Source: Cryptomeria japonica (Eukaryota > Streptophyta > Pinopsida > Cupressales > Cupressaceae). From it: DNA of 64,000 nucleotides. Below, one piece after another: positions 12,066 through 25,254 of this stretch (position 1 is the first letter of the stretch; the number at the start of each line of letters is the position of its first letter). The translations under genes and the position numbers were made by a program. Below the pieces are notes generated by a model, which worked only from the letters and a program-made list of their open reading frames with translations, was not told where the DNA came from and made no database searches. Location: NCBI RefSeq assembly GCF_030272615.1, contig NC_081411.1:825590397-825654396 (forward strand), read 5' to 3'.

Positions 12066-13255
12066 TATTGGTCATTTGGAGGAATTGATTATGTGTTGCA
12101 TTAATGTTTTATCGTTGATGTCAACACTAGTTGTTTTGGATGCTTCATCGGTATCCTTCTGGTCTCGATAGGTTGTTTGGTTTTTGGTTAGATTAGATCA
12201 TGTTGATCTGGCATGCTCTGGTATGTTTGGTTTATGGAATTGGCTTATTCATGCTACTCGGATTCATGTTCAATCAGTTGGTTTTTGATCTAGTGATCAG
12301 ATGCTATCATGCTTGCTAGCTAGCTTGGTTTGTTGTTCCAATGAGGGTTTCACCGGTAGAGCTTTGATGAAGATCTTTGTTGATATGAATAAGTGGTGTT
12401 AGTGCAGCTTCTAATGGAGATTCAGGATGTTGATGGTGATCTTGTTCAAGACTTGGTTGATTGCGATTATTTCTTTAGCATGTGTGGACCTAAATTGGGT
12501 CCCGATTTATCTAAGTTATGGACTATCTTAGTGTAACATGTGGATTGGACCTCTTGATGTGTTTCCAGGATGTCTTATGGGTTGGATATTAATTGTTTGG
12601 TCTTAGATCAACATGTTTTTTAATTATGTAATTGTATTATAGTCTGGTGGTCGACCTTATTGTTTATGGTTGAGGGTTTGTATATATTTGATGTAAGATC
12701 TCATTGTAGATCATGTGTGAGGATGTAATGAATGAATAATGTAATAATAATTCAAGTAGAGGATTTGGTCGATCATTGGTGATTGAGTTGGGTTTATGTA
12801 AGAGGATTTAGTCCTCTGGTATTGAGCTTAAGTTGAACGTTACTCAGGCATATGAGATGTTATCTTTGCAGTTCATTCTTTCCTTCGGATTGTAGTCTAG
12901 ATTTCTATGTAGTCAGTGAGACTCCTTTTATGATGAGCAGTGTGCTCTAGGTTGTTGGCCTTCCTACAAGTGTATGCCCCTCAATTGTATTCACATACTT
13001 ACTATAGAAGTATTATCTGACTGTGGGTAGGCTTCCCACCATGATTTTTCCCTTTACTGGGTTTTCCACGTACAAATCTTGGTGTCATGTGGATGGTATT
13101 TATTCTCTGATTATTTTTTATGCTTAATTGATTTATTTGCTATTTCAATATTTTGTTTATGCATTCCGGTATTGATCTTTTGGGTTCTGTTAATCTGAGA
13201 TAATTGATTCACCCCCCCCCCCCAGTTGTCTTCTGGTTATTTGAATTGTTTAACA
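12066..13255 (+). repeat. 5' LTR of Copia-D
   Basis: Starts TATTGGTCATTTGGAGG (the 3' LTR has TGTTGGCCATTTTGGAGG) and ends GAATTGTTTAACA before the primer-binding site ATTGGTATCAGAGCTATGG at 13256. It contains TGTCAACACTAGTTGTTTTGG near the start, the GGTTTTTCCCTTTACTGGG box near 13050, and a long C run at 13210-13223. Confidence 0.92.
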
Positions 13256-13312
13256 ATTGGTATCAGAGCTATGGTCCTCTCTGTAGAAGCTTAACCACTT
13301 GAGGAAGATCCT

Positions 13313-15000
13313 ATGACAACTAACTGTTCAAGTTCATCTAGTCATCTGATGCTATCTTTTGGAGAGATATTCCTAGGCTTGAAGGAATAATTTACAGAGT
13401 ATGGAAGATTCGAATGGAGACTCATCTGAGATGTCCTGGCAAGGAGATTGGGTAAATCATAGAGAATGTTTTTATACCTTATAATTTGGTATTTGGCAAC
13501 CCTCCTCTGTCAAACTTGGATAAGGAGCTTGAGAATGATTGTAGAGAAAGAGAAGCCCTCTTGTGTGCACTTTCTGATCAGTAAATAATGGGATTAATTG
13601 ACAAATCATCTGCAAAGGCTATATGGGAGAACTTGGAGACTCTTAATGAAGGTGACCCTATTGTGAAGATTGCTAAACTTGATGGTTACCAGGTGAGATA
13701 TGAAAACTTGAAGATGGAATAAGATGAAAGGATTATGGCATTCATGGAAAGGGTAAATGAAATTGTTATGGGAATTCAATATTGTGGTGGAACTTTGAGT
13801 GAAGATGAAATAGTTTCTAAAGTTATGAGAGCTTTACCATTGGCTTACAAGATGAAGGAAACTACAATTAATGAATTGAGAACAATGGCTAATACTTTTG
13901 TCAATGGAGATACCTTGGTTGGGAAATTATTTGCTTTTGAGCTTGAAGAATTTGGACCTTCTGGAGCTGTGAAGTCTGAACCTGCTTTTCATGCATCTGC
14001 ATCATCAACTAGTAAGCAATATTGGAAAGCTTTATATGCAAAGAAATTGGATGATATGAAGAGAGAAGATGATGAATTTGAGCAACTTGAAGCCCTATTT
14101 GCTAGAAGAGTACCTAAAGGACCGATAGGAAGTAAGTATGAAGGAAAAGACCCTTTTAAATGTTTTGCATGTAATAAGATAGGTCATTTTGCATCTAGAT
14201 GTCTTGAGAGGAATTCAATATTTGAAGAGAGGGCTAGAAGATCTTTTAAGCCTAACCTTGGATATCAGAACAAGTATAAGTACATGAAAAATAGAGATAA
14301 ATCATGTTACATAGCGGATGAAGAAGGTGTGACTGATTCTAATGATGAACCGACACCTGACTTTGCTAGTGGTTTTGGTAATGGAAAGGAATGGGTGTTC
14401 TTGGCTATCAAGGAAGATGTTTCAGCACTGGAAGAGAATGTACTTAAAGAGAAGGAACTTGCCACTAAAATTGAAGATAAGGATGAATGGGTAATTGACA
14501 ATGGATGTTCACATCATATGACTGGAGATAAAAGGAAGTTTCTATCTTTGCAAGAATTTGATGGTTTTCTGGTTAGATTTGGAGATGATAAAGCATGTAT
14601 GATAAGGGGAAAAGGAACTATATCATTGGATAGTAAGCATGATACTGAGAATGTTTATTATGTTGAAGGTTTGAGGCATAATCTTTTGAGTGTAGGACAA
14701 TTGGTGGATAAGGGATTTCAATTACAATTCAAGGATGGAAAATGCAAAATCGTTAATAGATCTGGTTTGAAGATTGCAACCGGTACACAGACAAAAGGTA
14801 ATATATTTCATTTGAATTTCGGTGAGAAGACATGTTTGATTGAACAAATTGATAAAAGTTGGCTATGGTATAAAAGGCTATGTTATGTGAATTTTTATTG
14901 CATTGTAAAGATCAGTTCAACTAAGGTGATCAGAGATATACCTAAGATTGTGAAGCCCTATAATCCGGTATGTGAAGAATGTCAAATGGGAAAATAGGTC
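13313..15000 (+). pseudogene. Copia-D gag and protease
   Basis: The likely start is ATG 13313 (MTTN). The main open part is 13735-14997 (420 residues): a capsid region (IVMGIQYCGGTLSEDEIVSKV), an intact zinc knuckle CFACNKIGHFASRC (14161-14202), the protease motif, GLRHNLLSVGQLVDKG, and the start of integrase (PVCEECQMGK). The protease active site reads IDNGCSHHM instead of DSG, so the Ser next to the catalytic Asp is lost. A TAA (about 13584) and a frameshift precede 13735, and the frame closes with TAG at 14995 where Gln is expected. Confidence 0.9.
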
Positions 15001-15532
15001 AAAACCTCTTTTAAGAGTATACAAGATAAATCTAATGATGTTCTTGATCTTATTCATACTTATTTGTGTGGCCCTGCTAGAGTTAAAAGTTTTCAAGGTG
15101 ATAGATATTTTAAGCTAATCATTGATGATTATTCTAGAATGATGTGGGTTAATTTTTTAAGGGAGAAATCTAAGGATTTTGAAAAGTTGAAAATCTTTAA
15201 AGCTAAAGTGGAAACTGAGACAAGATTGAAGATTAAATGTTTAAGGTTAGATCATGGTGGAGAATTCACATCCAGTGAGTTTAATAACTTATGTGAGAAG
15301 CATGGTATAAGGAGATAATTTTCTGCTCCCCGGACACCTCAACAGAATGGAGCTGTGAAAAGGATGAACAAAACTATCTTGGATGCTACTAGAAAAATGA
15401 TGATGGAAGTTACTCTGCCTCATATCTACTAGAGAGAAGCAGTGAGTACAACAGTTTATACATTCGACAGAGTACATATCAAAGGAGAAACCGGTAAGAC
15501 ACCTTATGAATTATGGTTTGGAAATACATCTA
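15001..15532 (+). pseudogene. Copia-D integrase, N-terminal and core part
   Basis: Reads through KSFQGDRYFKLIIDDYSRMM and CLRLDHGGEFTSSEF (core Asp), then the TPQQNG catalytic region. Stops lie where Gln (15316-15318, TAA) and Trp (15429-15431, TAG) are expected. The frame ends at a FGNTS motif, where solo LTR S is inserted. It resumes at 16977. Confidence 0.87.
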
Positions 15533-16976
15533 TGTTGGCATTTTGAGTTTGTTGGCATTTTGCATATAGATTGCATTAATGATATGCTGTCATTGATGTC
15601 AATTGAACCGGTAATTGTATTCATGTTATTGTTGATATTGTTGTTTTTTATATTGGCTAGTAACCAGTAAGAAGAGCTTTGAGGAAGATGTTGTAAATCG
15701 GTATGTAAACATTTGTGAGTTGAACCGGTGAACCAGTGTAAAGGGTTAAACCTTTCTATGCAATGTAATTGGTAAACCCTATCAACTATTAAACCCTAAC
15801 TGATCAAGTTTGATGGTTTATTATCTGATAAGCGGTAATGATGGAGACATGTGTGCTCATTGTATGAGGATAAGTTCAAATTGTTTTGGCTCATTTGTTT
15901 TTTGTCTAAAAAAGGAGAAAAGTGGATTGCATCTAATGCACAACGTGTGATGAGTTACAAAGTCTGATGAAGCGGTGATAATGGAGCAGTTGGAATTTTC
16001 TTGAAGAATGTGAAGAGATTGTCATGATTTCTAATGGTTAAGATTGTACCGACTTGTTTGTAATCTCAATGATGAGAATTAGGTTTTTGTTGTGTTATCG
16101 ACCTAATTGTTTGTGTATTTAAGGTCAATGAAATTGTTTGTAAAAGTGTTGGAAAAGTAGGCAAGATTGAACGAAACCTGTTGAGTGTGTAGTTGCCTAA
16201 CCAGTGAATGGATCTGCACTTTGAGTGAAGGTAGATTGAAGCTTAGAAGGATTTGATCAAGCAAATGTAGTGCTACTCAGACAGATCAAGAAAACCTGTT
16301 ATTTTCTAACAATTACAGCAGAAGTGAAATCCCTTAACCGGGTAAGCTCTAACAAGCTTGGTTACTCATTAAATCCTCTAACAAGGTGGTCTACTAGCTT
16401 AGATTCTTAAATCTTTCAGTGAGGTTACTCCCAATAGGGTATTGTTCTTTTCATCAAGATATATTTGTAAATCCCCTAACCGAGTGATTCCTAACCAGAA
16501 TTAGTTCTTAACAAGAATTATTGTAAAGCTTTAACAGGCTTGGCTCCTAATAGGATGAACTTCAGAAGATTTCAGATAGCTATCCTTGCAAGTCTCATCT
16601 CACCATGGTTTTTACCTATTTAGGTTTTCCATGTATAAACATTTGTGTCAAGTGGTGAATGCTTTTGTGGTTATGATCTTATTTGTTGACTTGATTAACT
16701 TCTGATAAGGCATGATAAGTAGAAGAATTGAGAGATGAATATGTTGAGTCATGATTAAGCATTTTTTATGTTTACAAGATAGAAGTTGTTTACTGTTAAG
16801 TTGTTATAACAGTTAAACCGGTTGATGTCAAGTATTCTTATGAATATTGATCTTAACTAAGATATGTTTACTTTGTGTGACTGAATTTGAGTTTGGGAAC
16901 TTTGTATCAGTTTTTCATTATACTGATTCAACCCCCCCCCCTCTCAGTATACTACCGGATACTTATTCTTTCATCA
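15533..16976 (+). repeat. Solo LTR S in Copia-D integrase
   Basis: It starts TGTTGGCATTTTGAG and ends TTCATCA. Inside it are the CATTGATGTCAATTGAACCGG segment, an array of CTAACaaGGT-type repeats (about 16326-16560), the box GGTTTTTACCTATTTAGG near 16610, and CAACCCCCCCCCCTCTCAGT. Integrase coding resumes directly after it. No second LTR or internal region is present. A clean 5-bp target-site duplication was not found. The first 17 bases are repeated in tandem, so the true start could be 15550. Confidence 0.8.
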
Positions 16977-17346
16977 TACCATCAGCCTAAAGTTAAGTAT
17001 TTTAGAATCTTTGGTAGTAAATGTTATATCAAGAGAGATGATATCATTGGCAAATTTGATCCTAGATGTGATGAAGGAATATTTCTTGGTTATTTTAATG
17101 AAAGAAAAGTATATAGATTTTATAACAAGAGATTGCAGAGAATTGTGGAGAGTGCTAATGTCAAGGTGGATGAGTTGAATAGAAGTCAAATCAGAGTTTA
17201 TGAGCAAGAATCGGCAGTGGAAATGATCATAATTGAACCAGTAACACCTTTACCGGAATAGAATGTTGAACCAATTACTCTGGCAGTATTAGAAAATTCA
17301 ACATTAATTGAAGAACCGGGAAGAGAAACAGAGAGTCAGAAGACTC
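16977..17346 (+). pseudogene. Copia-D integrase C-terminal part and linker
   Basis: Continues the integrase with KVKYFRIFGSKCYIKRDD, FDPRCDEGIFLGY and KRLQRIVESANVKVDE, followed by an acidic linker. The same segment occurs in Copia-B at about 23180-22835. The frame then meets insertion L, and the lead-in to reverse transcriptase is found at 39654. Confidence 0.85.
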
Positions 17347-19752
17347 GGTAGAGCCCCTTCCCGATCAAGCTTTGGTTAACCTAGTTTGACCATGGTTGAC
17401 CTTATTAATAGTTTGCATGGATGATTGGTACAATATGTAAAGATTCTATGATTCAATAGGATGAGCTATGTGAGATGGATAAATTAGTAAATGTTGACCC
17501 TTGGGGGATAATTAGACGTAATTTACTTGTGTATCATTTATATGTTAGGGGATTGGGGCCCTACCCCAAACCCATCATAAGAGTATCTTTCATTTTTGTC
17601 ATGGACTTATCTTTCAACATAGAACCTTGATACATCATGGTCATGAGACCCTTTTGGCATAGGATCCTCATGAGACTAGTGGATAAGATGTAATTCCACA
17701 TTATGATTGATTTCAATACTTAGATTGATGATGTTGTTGTGCATGTCTAACTGGCAATTTTTTTATATGATTTCATTGGTGTTGCAAATGAGTATATGGC
17801 CGCATGAGATTATTGGGAAAAGTAATTGAACCTTGTTATGGAATCATTTTACCTTGCAGTGCACATTTTGATGCATTATAGATTTAGATTCTATATGATC
17901 CAGTGATTGGATAACATTGATATGATGTATGTCATTTATTTCTAAATTTGCAATACTTCATTATGAGGTTAGAAAACATGGATGCATGCCTTACGAATGA
18001 TTGAATTTCATGATGATTATGATGATGTCATTGAGTAAATTACTTCATGTGGATTCTATTGGACAATTGATAATTTGATTGTTATGAGTTAAATTGTATG
18101 CAAAGTGTCTGATTTGTAGTCTTTCCATATATTAATATTTCATGTGAGACTGCTAATGTGTGAAATGAGATGTGCAGGAGAACTAATCCATGTGACCATG
18201 GAAACTATTCGGAGAATCAAGCTAAACCTATGTGCATTTGTGAAGTCAAGGGTTGTCTATTTGGAGAGACAACACCTCATTTGTTATGTGTTTTATTTAA
18301 AAATGTGAATGCTTGAATGTGTGTTTAATTTGTATTTGTTAAATTTATTAATTCCAAAAAGGGACATTGCCATGCATATTAAAGTATTGTGTATTTTTAT
18401 GGTGTCACTTGACACTTGTATTGTGAAGTGAGTTGGCAATGACATGTCCCTTGGAGGGAATTTGTATAACCAATGCATTATTCAAAATATCTTAGTGTGG
18501 TCCCAATAAACTCTTGGATAGAGAGCCATTGGAATGGTCAACTCAAGTTTGACCCGTAGGTAAAATTTAGGTGAGTTTCTAGAGGGTCAAACTAACTCCT
18601 AAGGTTAGGTTTAGGGCATTTTTGAAGGCCCATATGTTATACCTATGGGTAAAGGTAAATTTTAGCCATGTGACCACTTATATGTGACTGTCAAGTCACC
18701 TCAAAAGTTGAGTTTTCTAAGATTGATGAAATTCAACTTTTGAGGGATTTCTCCTTGGTTAGACAACCTTCCATTTGAGTGATAGTTGCTATTCCCCACT
18801 TTCTCTTACCTTTTTCAGTTTCCATTTTTAGAAAGAATATAAGAGGTTGGGAAAACCAACCTATGAGACCTCAAATCCTTTCCAAGAGGTTGGAAAATAT
18901 GAGAAGAGTCTACTTAGGGAGTGGATTCAAACTTAGAATTTTGATCACCCACTCTCCAATCTTGGAGACTTAGAGTTTTATTGTAAATTTGGTTTTTGAA
19001 GTTGCATTTTTAAGTTTTGGTCATAAGAAAAGAGTAGTGAATTGGGCATCTCTCCTTCAACCATTTCTCATACCATTTGTAGGATCAAAGATTGGTAGTG
19101 ATCTTCCATGCATATTGAATTTTATTATAAATGTGAAGGAAAGATTGTTTATGCATTTTGCTTGGTTGTTTATGTGATTTATGAATTTGAATGATGGAGT
19201 TATTTCTTTGTGTTATTTTTATGAGTTGCATGATTATATGTGTTATGGGTGTTTCAAGGAAATACTCACCCTTGGGAGGGTAGAGTAGACTTGGGGATGA
19301 AGGGTTGCTTGACAGCCTATGAGTGTAGAGACTCTCTTCTTGGAAGAGAGAGATACACAAGGGTTATGGGACCCTTGTTGCATTATTTTTATGCTTATGA
19401 AAAGGGGGCCATAAGGGGAGGTATGGGCTTGTATGACATGGGGGACATAAGGTTTGTTTTGGGTCAAGTATGTGACTTGAGATGGTTATATTTTGGTAGC
19501 CTTGTGAAGGCATTTGTTCCTCTATCTTGCAAATCTCCTCTAGGTACTTGGTCCACCTTCACCCCACAAAGTTAGTCACTTGGTGACTTTGTAAATCCTT
19601 GGGTTGGGAGTTCATGTGTTGATGAGTTCTTCTTTCTTTCATGGTTGAGTTTGTTTGTAACCCATTTAGCCTTGGTTCTCCTAGCTCGGGGGTGGCTTCT
19701 TGTAAGCCTAGGTTGAGAGGTGATCCTCCATGGTCACAACCTATAAGTTTTA
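17347..19752. other. Left part of insertion L, no gene recognised
   Basis: 2.4 kb without a convincing gene. Short open stretches (18779-18973, 18989-19177, 19240-19575) have no recognisable motif and no coherent continuation. Base composition is ordinary for this window. No terminal repeats, polypurine tract or primer-binding site is visible. Confidence 0.5.
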
Positions 19753-20850
19753 TGTTAGGATAATCGGTGGACAGATGAGAGGGGGGATGAATCAGTTGTC
19801 AATAGATTATATTAATCAAACCACTTTATAACCTTTAACTAGAGCACATAAACATTGAATACCAGAATAGCAGAAACAGATACCGGTAAGCAATAAAATT
19901 TAAGAATGAAATAGAGAATTAACAGAATGCAACCATACCACATAACACCATGATTTATACATGGAAAACCCAGTAAAGGGAAAAACCATGGTGGGAAGCC
20001 TACCCACAGTCAGATGATACTTCTGCAAAAAGTATGTGATACAATAAGGGGCCTGCACATGCAGGAAGGCACACTGCCTAGAGCGTACTGATCATTACAA
20101 AGGAGTCTCACTGACTATAGAGAGGTTGTAACTACCTCAATATAATTGGACAATAATCCAGAAGAATGAACTACCAGAGATAGAATCTACCATGTCTGAT
20201 TACACTCTCAGTTAAGCTCAATACTAGAGGCCTTTGACCTCTTACTTAAACCCAATTTGATAACCTATGATTGGCCAAATCTCCTTCACATATGATATTT
20301 CATTCCACGACCACAACCATTGCCACCACCATGATCTACAATGAATCTTACATCAATTTATACAAACCCTAAGACCTAAACCAATTAGGTCAGCCACCTA
20401 AAAGATATTACAATAAGATCATTACATACATCCATATTACAATGATATTCCATGTCAACTCTAGACCAAAACAACATTAACCAATCCATAAAACATCCTG
20501 GTAACATGTAGAGAACACGTTAACATGATACCGGTTCATAACCTAGATAGGTACCGGACCTAAATAGATTCTCCATGCCAAAGCGATGTCTCCAATCAGT
20601 CGAGGCATGATCAAGGATCACCTTCTGCATCCTGAATTCCATCTAGAAGCCACACCAACACCACTTATGCATCTTGTCAAAGATTCTCAATAAAATCTCT
20701 ACCAGTAAAACCTTAAACCCTTACCGATGACACTATTTCTTCTATCGGTAACCAAAACCTATCTGTCGGTAACCAACCATAATAGTTAGTGTTGACATCA
20801 ATGACAAAACATCAATGCAACACATAATCAATTATGTCATATTGCCAACA
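19753..20850 (-). repeat. 3' LTR of Copia-B
   Basis: Starts TGTTGGCAATATGAC at 20850 and ends CCTAACA at 19753. It repeats 36002-37083. It contains ATTGATGTCAACACTAACTAT near the start and GGTTTTTCCCTTTACTGGG near 19985. Confidence 0.93.
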
Positions 20851-20865
20851 ATCTCCCCCTTTGGC
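20851..20865 (-). other. Polypurine tract of Copia-B
   Basis: Minus strand GCCAAAGGGGGAGAT lies directly before the 3' LTR. Between it and RNase H (20866-21200) is non-coding internal sequence. Confidence 0.85.
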
Positions 20866-21199
20866 ATTGATGACAATAATAGATGTGAAAAAGAAAACAT
20901 CTAAGTGCCAAGAAGTGCCAAAAAATTCTTATAGAAGATATAACAATGAAAAACTGAAAAATCGCAGCAACTCCCCCTGAGGAGTGTAGTCCAATCTGAA
21001 ATTGATCTGCATTTTTCTCATATATAACATTATTTTTCACATATAACTCTCCCCATTTAACATCAATGCTAAAGATATGACATAGATATCAAAATTATGT
21101 GAATCTCAAAGCTAATTACTCCCCCTGAGTAGTAGCACCACTACATCAACCCGGACCAAAGGATAAAGCTGATGATGCATACCGGATTGATGCTCTGCT

Positions 21200-22760
21200 C
21201 CATCAGTTAAGTTTTTGCCAGAGGGGTAGATACCTCTAACTTGTCTCTCAAATACTCAAATGATTCCTTAGATAGCGGTTTAGTGAATATATCTGCAATA
21301 TGGTCTTTAGTGCTCACATAAACCAATTTTACTTCCTTTTCTTCCACCTTTTCCTCAGAAAGTTATTTTTATTGATATGTGCTTAGTCTTAGAGTGAAAT
21401 ACCAGATTCTTAGACATGTCAATAGCTGCAGAGTTATCACAAAAGATAACTACCTGTTCACTATAATTTACCTTGATGTCCTTCAACATTTTCTTCATCC
21501 ACATGACTTGAGTGCAATTAGTTGTTGCTGCAACATATTCAGCTTTTGCAATAGATAAAGAAATGCATGACTATTTTTTGTTGATCCATGAAACCAATTT
21601 CTTTCCAAGAAAGAAAGCTCCACCAGAAGTTCTCTTCTTGACATCAATATCTCCTGCCCAATCTGAATCTGTATATGCACATAAAGTGAAGTTATCATCT
21701 CTAAAATACCATAAACCATATTCTGTTGTTCCTTGCAAATACCGGAATATCCTCTTTACTGCACATTCATGATTTTCTTTAGGATTACTTTGATATCTTG
21801 AAACAATACTAACTACATTCATAATATCCAGTCTAGTCTGAGTTAGATATAACAAGTCACCAATCGTAGACTTATACCTTGTTGAATTTATCAGTGCAGA
21901 TGTGTCTTGATAGATAATTTCTCACTTGTCACCATAGGAGTACTTACCGGTTTGAAATTATCCATACCAAACTTCTTCAACAATTCCCTTAGATACTTAG
22001 TTTGACAAATAAAAATGCCTTTGTCAGTTTGAGTAATATGCAAACCTAAGAAGAATTGCATCTCACCAATCATGGACATTTCAAATTCATTCTTCATACT
22101 ATTAGATGATTCCATGCACAATTTATCTTCACCTCCAAAAATGATATCATCAACAAATACTTCAATAATCAGAATATCATCATCAATCAGCACTGCCTTT
22201 AGTAAAACCAAGCTTCAAAAGATATTTATCCAACCTTGCATACCAAGCTCTAGGAGCTTGTTTCAATCCATATAATGCTTTCCTTAACCTTCAAACCATA
22301 TCTTTGTCATCTGTCAATGAAAATCCATCAGGTTGCTCAATGTATACCTCTTCCTCAAGTTCACCATTCAAAAATGCACATTGAACATCCATTTGATAGA
22401 CCTTATAGTTCTTATATGTTGCATAGGCAAGAAATAGTCTAACATCTTCAATTCTAGCTACAGGTGCAAATGTCTCACCATAATCAATTCCTTCCATTCG
22501 AGAATATCCTTTAAAAACCAATCTAGCCTTGTTTCTTACAACTTGACCATCCTCATTTAGTTCCAATAACATTCTTATTTTTAGGTCGGGGAACTAAAGT
22601 CCAAGTGTTATTCTTCTCTATCTGATCTAATTCATCTTCCATAGCCTTTAACTAATGTTTATTTTTACAAGCTTTAATAACAGATGTCGGTTCAATTTGA
22701 GAAATAAGACACACCTCTTCATTCGCCAGTCTTCTTCTTGTCATAACTCCTTTGTTCCTA
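21200..22760 (-). pseudogene. Copia-B reverse transcriptase and RNase H
   Basis: Reverse transcriptase: [30 protein letters not shown] and [13 protein letters not shown] with an intact motif A Asp, then FVDDIIFGGEDKL at about 22170 and FFLGLHITQTDKGIF. RNase H: LCAYTDSDWAGDIDVKKRTSG. Frameshifts at about 22212-22290 and 21856-21890 and stops in the C-terminal part show decay. The Gln-rich RNase H tail is near 21495. Confidence 0.88.
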
Positions 22761-23990
22761 TCTCCAATGATTTGATCTTCAGAATAATTTAACCGTACAT
22801 ACCTTGGTGTCTTCTGAATTTTAGGTTCACTATTCTAATCATCAGTCATAGTTGAATTTTCTGATTGTACTAGTGTAACTATCTCAATGTCTTGTATCGG
22901 TTGAGGCATTGTCAGTTCCTTGTCATATGATATAGATTGATCTATGTATTTCTCATCCACTTTCATATTTGTGCTCTCCACAATTTTCTGCAATCTTTTG
23001 TTATAACATCTATATTCTTTGCTTTGAATTGAATATCCAAGAAATATCCCTTCATCACATCTAGGATCAAACTTCCCTATTGAATCATCCCTTTTGATGT
23101 AGCATTTACTTTCAAAAATTCTGAAATATTTAATAGTAGGTGTATGTCCAAACCATAATTCATAAGGATTCTTACCGGTTTCACCTTTGATATGAACTCT
23201 GTTGAATGTGTAGACTGTTGCACTCACTACTTCTCTCTAGTAGATGTGAGGCAATTTGGCTTCCATCATCACGGTTCTTGTTGCATCCAAAATGGTTCTA
23301 TTCTTCCTTTCCACTACTTCATTTTGCTGAAGAGTCTGGGGTTCAGATAATTGCCTACCGATTCCATTTGTCTCACAAAAACTGTTAAATTCATGAGAAG
23401 TGAACTCACCACCTTGATCTAATCTTAGACATTTGATTTTAAATCCAATTTTTTGTTTCTAACTTTTCTTTGAAGATCTTGAATTTCTCAAAAGCTTCAG
23501 ACTTCTCCCTTAGAAAAGTCACGCACATAATTCTAGAATAATCATCAATTATTAGCATGAAGTATCTATCACCTTCAAAGCTTCTGGTCCTTGTTGGACC
23601 ACATAAGTCAGTATGAATCAAATTAAGAACATCATTATATTTATCATGTATGCTCTTAAAATAAGTTCTAACTTGTTTTCCCAATTGACATTCCTTACAT
23701 ACCGGATTATGAGGCTTCATAATCTTAGGTATATCTCAAACTACCTTTGTTGAACTGATCTTAACAATACAATCAAAATTAACATGACACAACCTCTTAT
23801 TCCATAACCAACTCTCATCAATATGAGAAATCAAACATGTCTTATTACCAATGTTTAGGTGAAAGATATTACCTCCAGTCTGAGTACCGGTTGCAATCTC
23901 CAAACCAGTTTTGTTAATGATTTTGCATTTTCTATCTTTGAACTAAAGTCAGAATCCCTTGTCCACCAATTGACCAACACTTAAAAATAT
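22761..23990 (-). pseudogene. Copia-B integrase
   Basis: The zinc-binding and core start is at 23720 (PVCKECQLGKQ, LIHTDLCGPTRTRSFEGDRY, IIDDYSRIM), followed by a broken core near 23440-23230. The C-terminal part (23227-22835) has ELWFGHTPTIKYFRIFESK and YSIQSKEYRCYNKRL. It ends in the QIIGDRNKG linker that precedes reverse transcriptase. Stops replace Gln and Trp at several sites. Confidence 0.88.
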
Positions 23991-24116
23991 TATTCTTTAA
24001 ACCTCTACATAATAGACATTATCATTATTATGCTTTCCATCCATAGAAATAATACCTCTACCTTTGATCATACATGCTTTATCATCCCCAAATCTGACTT
24101 GACCGCTATTGTATTC

Positions 24117-25254
24117 TTACAGGGACATAAATTTTCTTTTATCTCCAGTCATATGATGTGAGAATCCACTATCAATTACCCATTCATCCTTGTCTTCAAC
24201 TTTTGCTTCCAGGGCCTTTTTTTCTTTCGTGATAGCCGGTTTTGGTTCATCTTCCTTTAAAGCATAGAACACCCATTCCTTTCCATTGTCGGATCCACTA
24301 GCAGAGTCTACTGATGATTCATCCTCTATAGGCTTAAATGATTTCTTAACTCTTTCTTCAAATCTTGCATTCCTTTCAGGATATCTAGATGCAAAATGAC
24401 CAATCTTATTACATGCAAAACATTTAAAAGGTGTTTTTCCTTCATACTTACTTCCTATCGGTCCTTTAGGTACTCTTGTAGAAAATAAGGCTTCAAGTTG
24501 CTCAAATTCTTCATCCTCTTTCCTCATATCTTCCAATTCTTTTGCATATAAGGCTTTCCAATCACTTTTGTCGGTAGATGATGATGCATGAAAAGAAAGT
24601 TCAGATTTTGCAGCTCCAGAGGGTCCAAATTCTTCAAGCTCAAAAGAAGATAATTTCCCAATCAGAATGTCTTTGTTAACTGAAGTGTTTGTCATTGTTC
24701 TCATTTAGTTAATTGCAGTAGCCTTCATCTTGTAAGTCTGTGGTAGGCCTCTCAAGACTTTAGAAACTATTTCATCTTCACTCAAAGATACTCCACAACA
24801 TTGAATTCCCATGACAATCTCATTTACTTTTTCCATAAATGTAGCAATTCTTTCATTATCTTCCATCTTCAAGTTCTCATATCTTACCCAGTAACCATCA
24901 AGTTTAGCAATTTTGACAGTAGGGTCACCTTCATTCAGAGTTTGCAATTTATCCCACATAACCTTTGCAAATGATTTATCAGTCAATCCCATGATTTGTT
25001 GATTAGTAAGTGCACACAAGAGGGTTTCTCTAGCTCTACAATCATTTTTAATATTCTTGTCCAAGTCTGCAGGAGCAGGATTGCTAGATGTCGGATCATA
25101 AGGTGTATATCCTTTCTCAGTGATCTCCTAAATATCTTTTCCAATACATCTAAGATGAGTCTCCATTTGTATTTTCCATATCCCATAATTTGTTCCATCA
25201 AGCTTAGGGATTTCTCTTCTGGAAATAGTTGTCAATGGATTTGAAGTATTAGTT
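24117..25254 (-). pseudogene. Copia-B gag and protease (main part)
   Basis: 25064-24705 carries the capsid region (QQIMGLTDKSFAKVMWDKLQ, IVMGIQCCGVSLSEDEIVSKV). 24704-24117 carries FELEEFGPSGAAKS, a knuckle CFACNKIGHFASRY with the last Cys as Tyr, and the protease WVIDSGFSHHMTGDK with DSG intact. A single stop separates the two parts. The first codons are displaced to 35943-35939 by NA-1b, which inserted just after the third codon. Confidence 0.9.

Noticed and set aside
18779-19575. Several small open frames in insertion L
   Set aside because: No motif, no consistent frame, overlapping on both strands; treated as chance.
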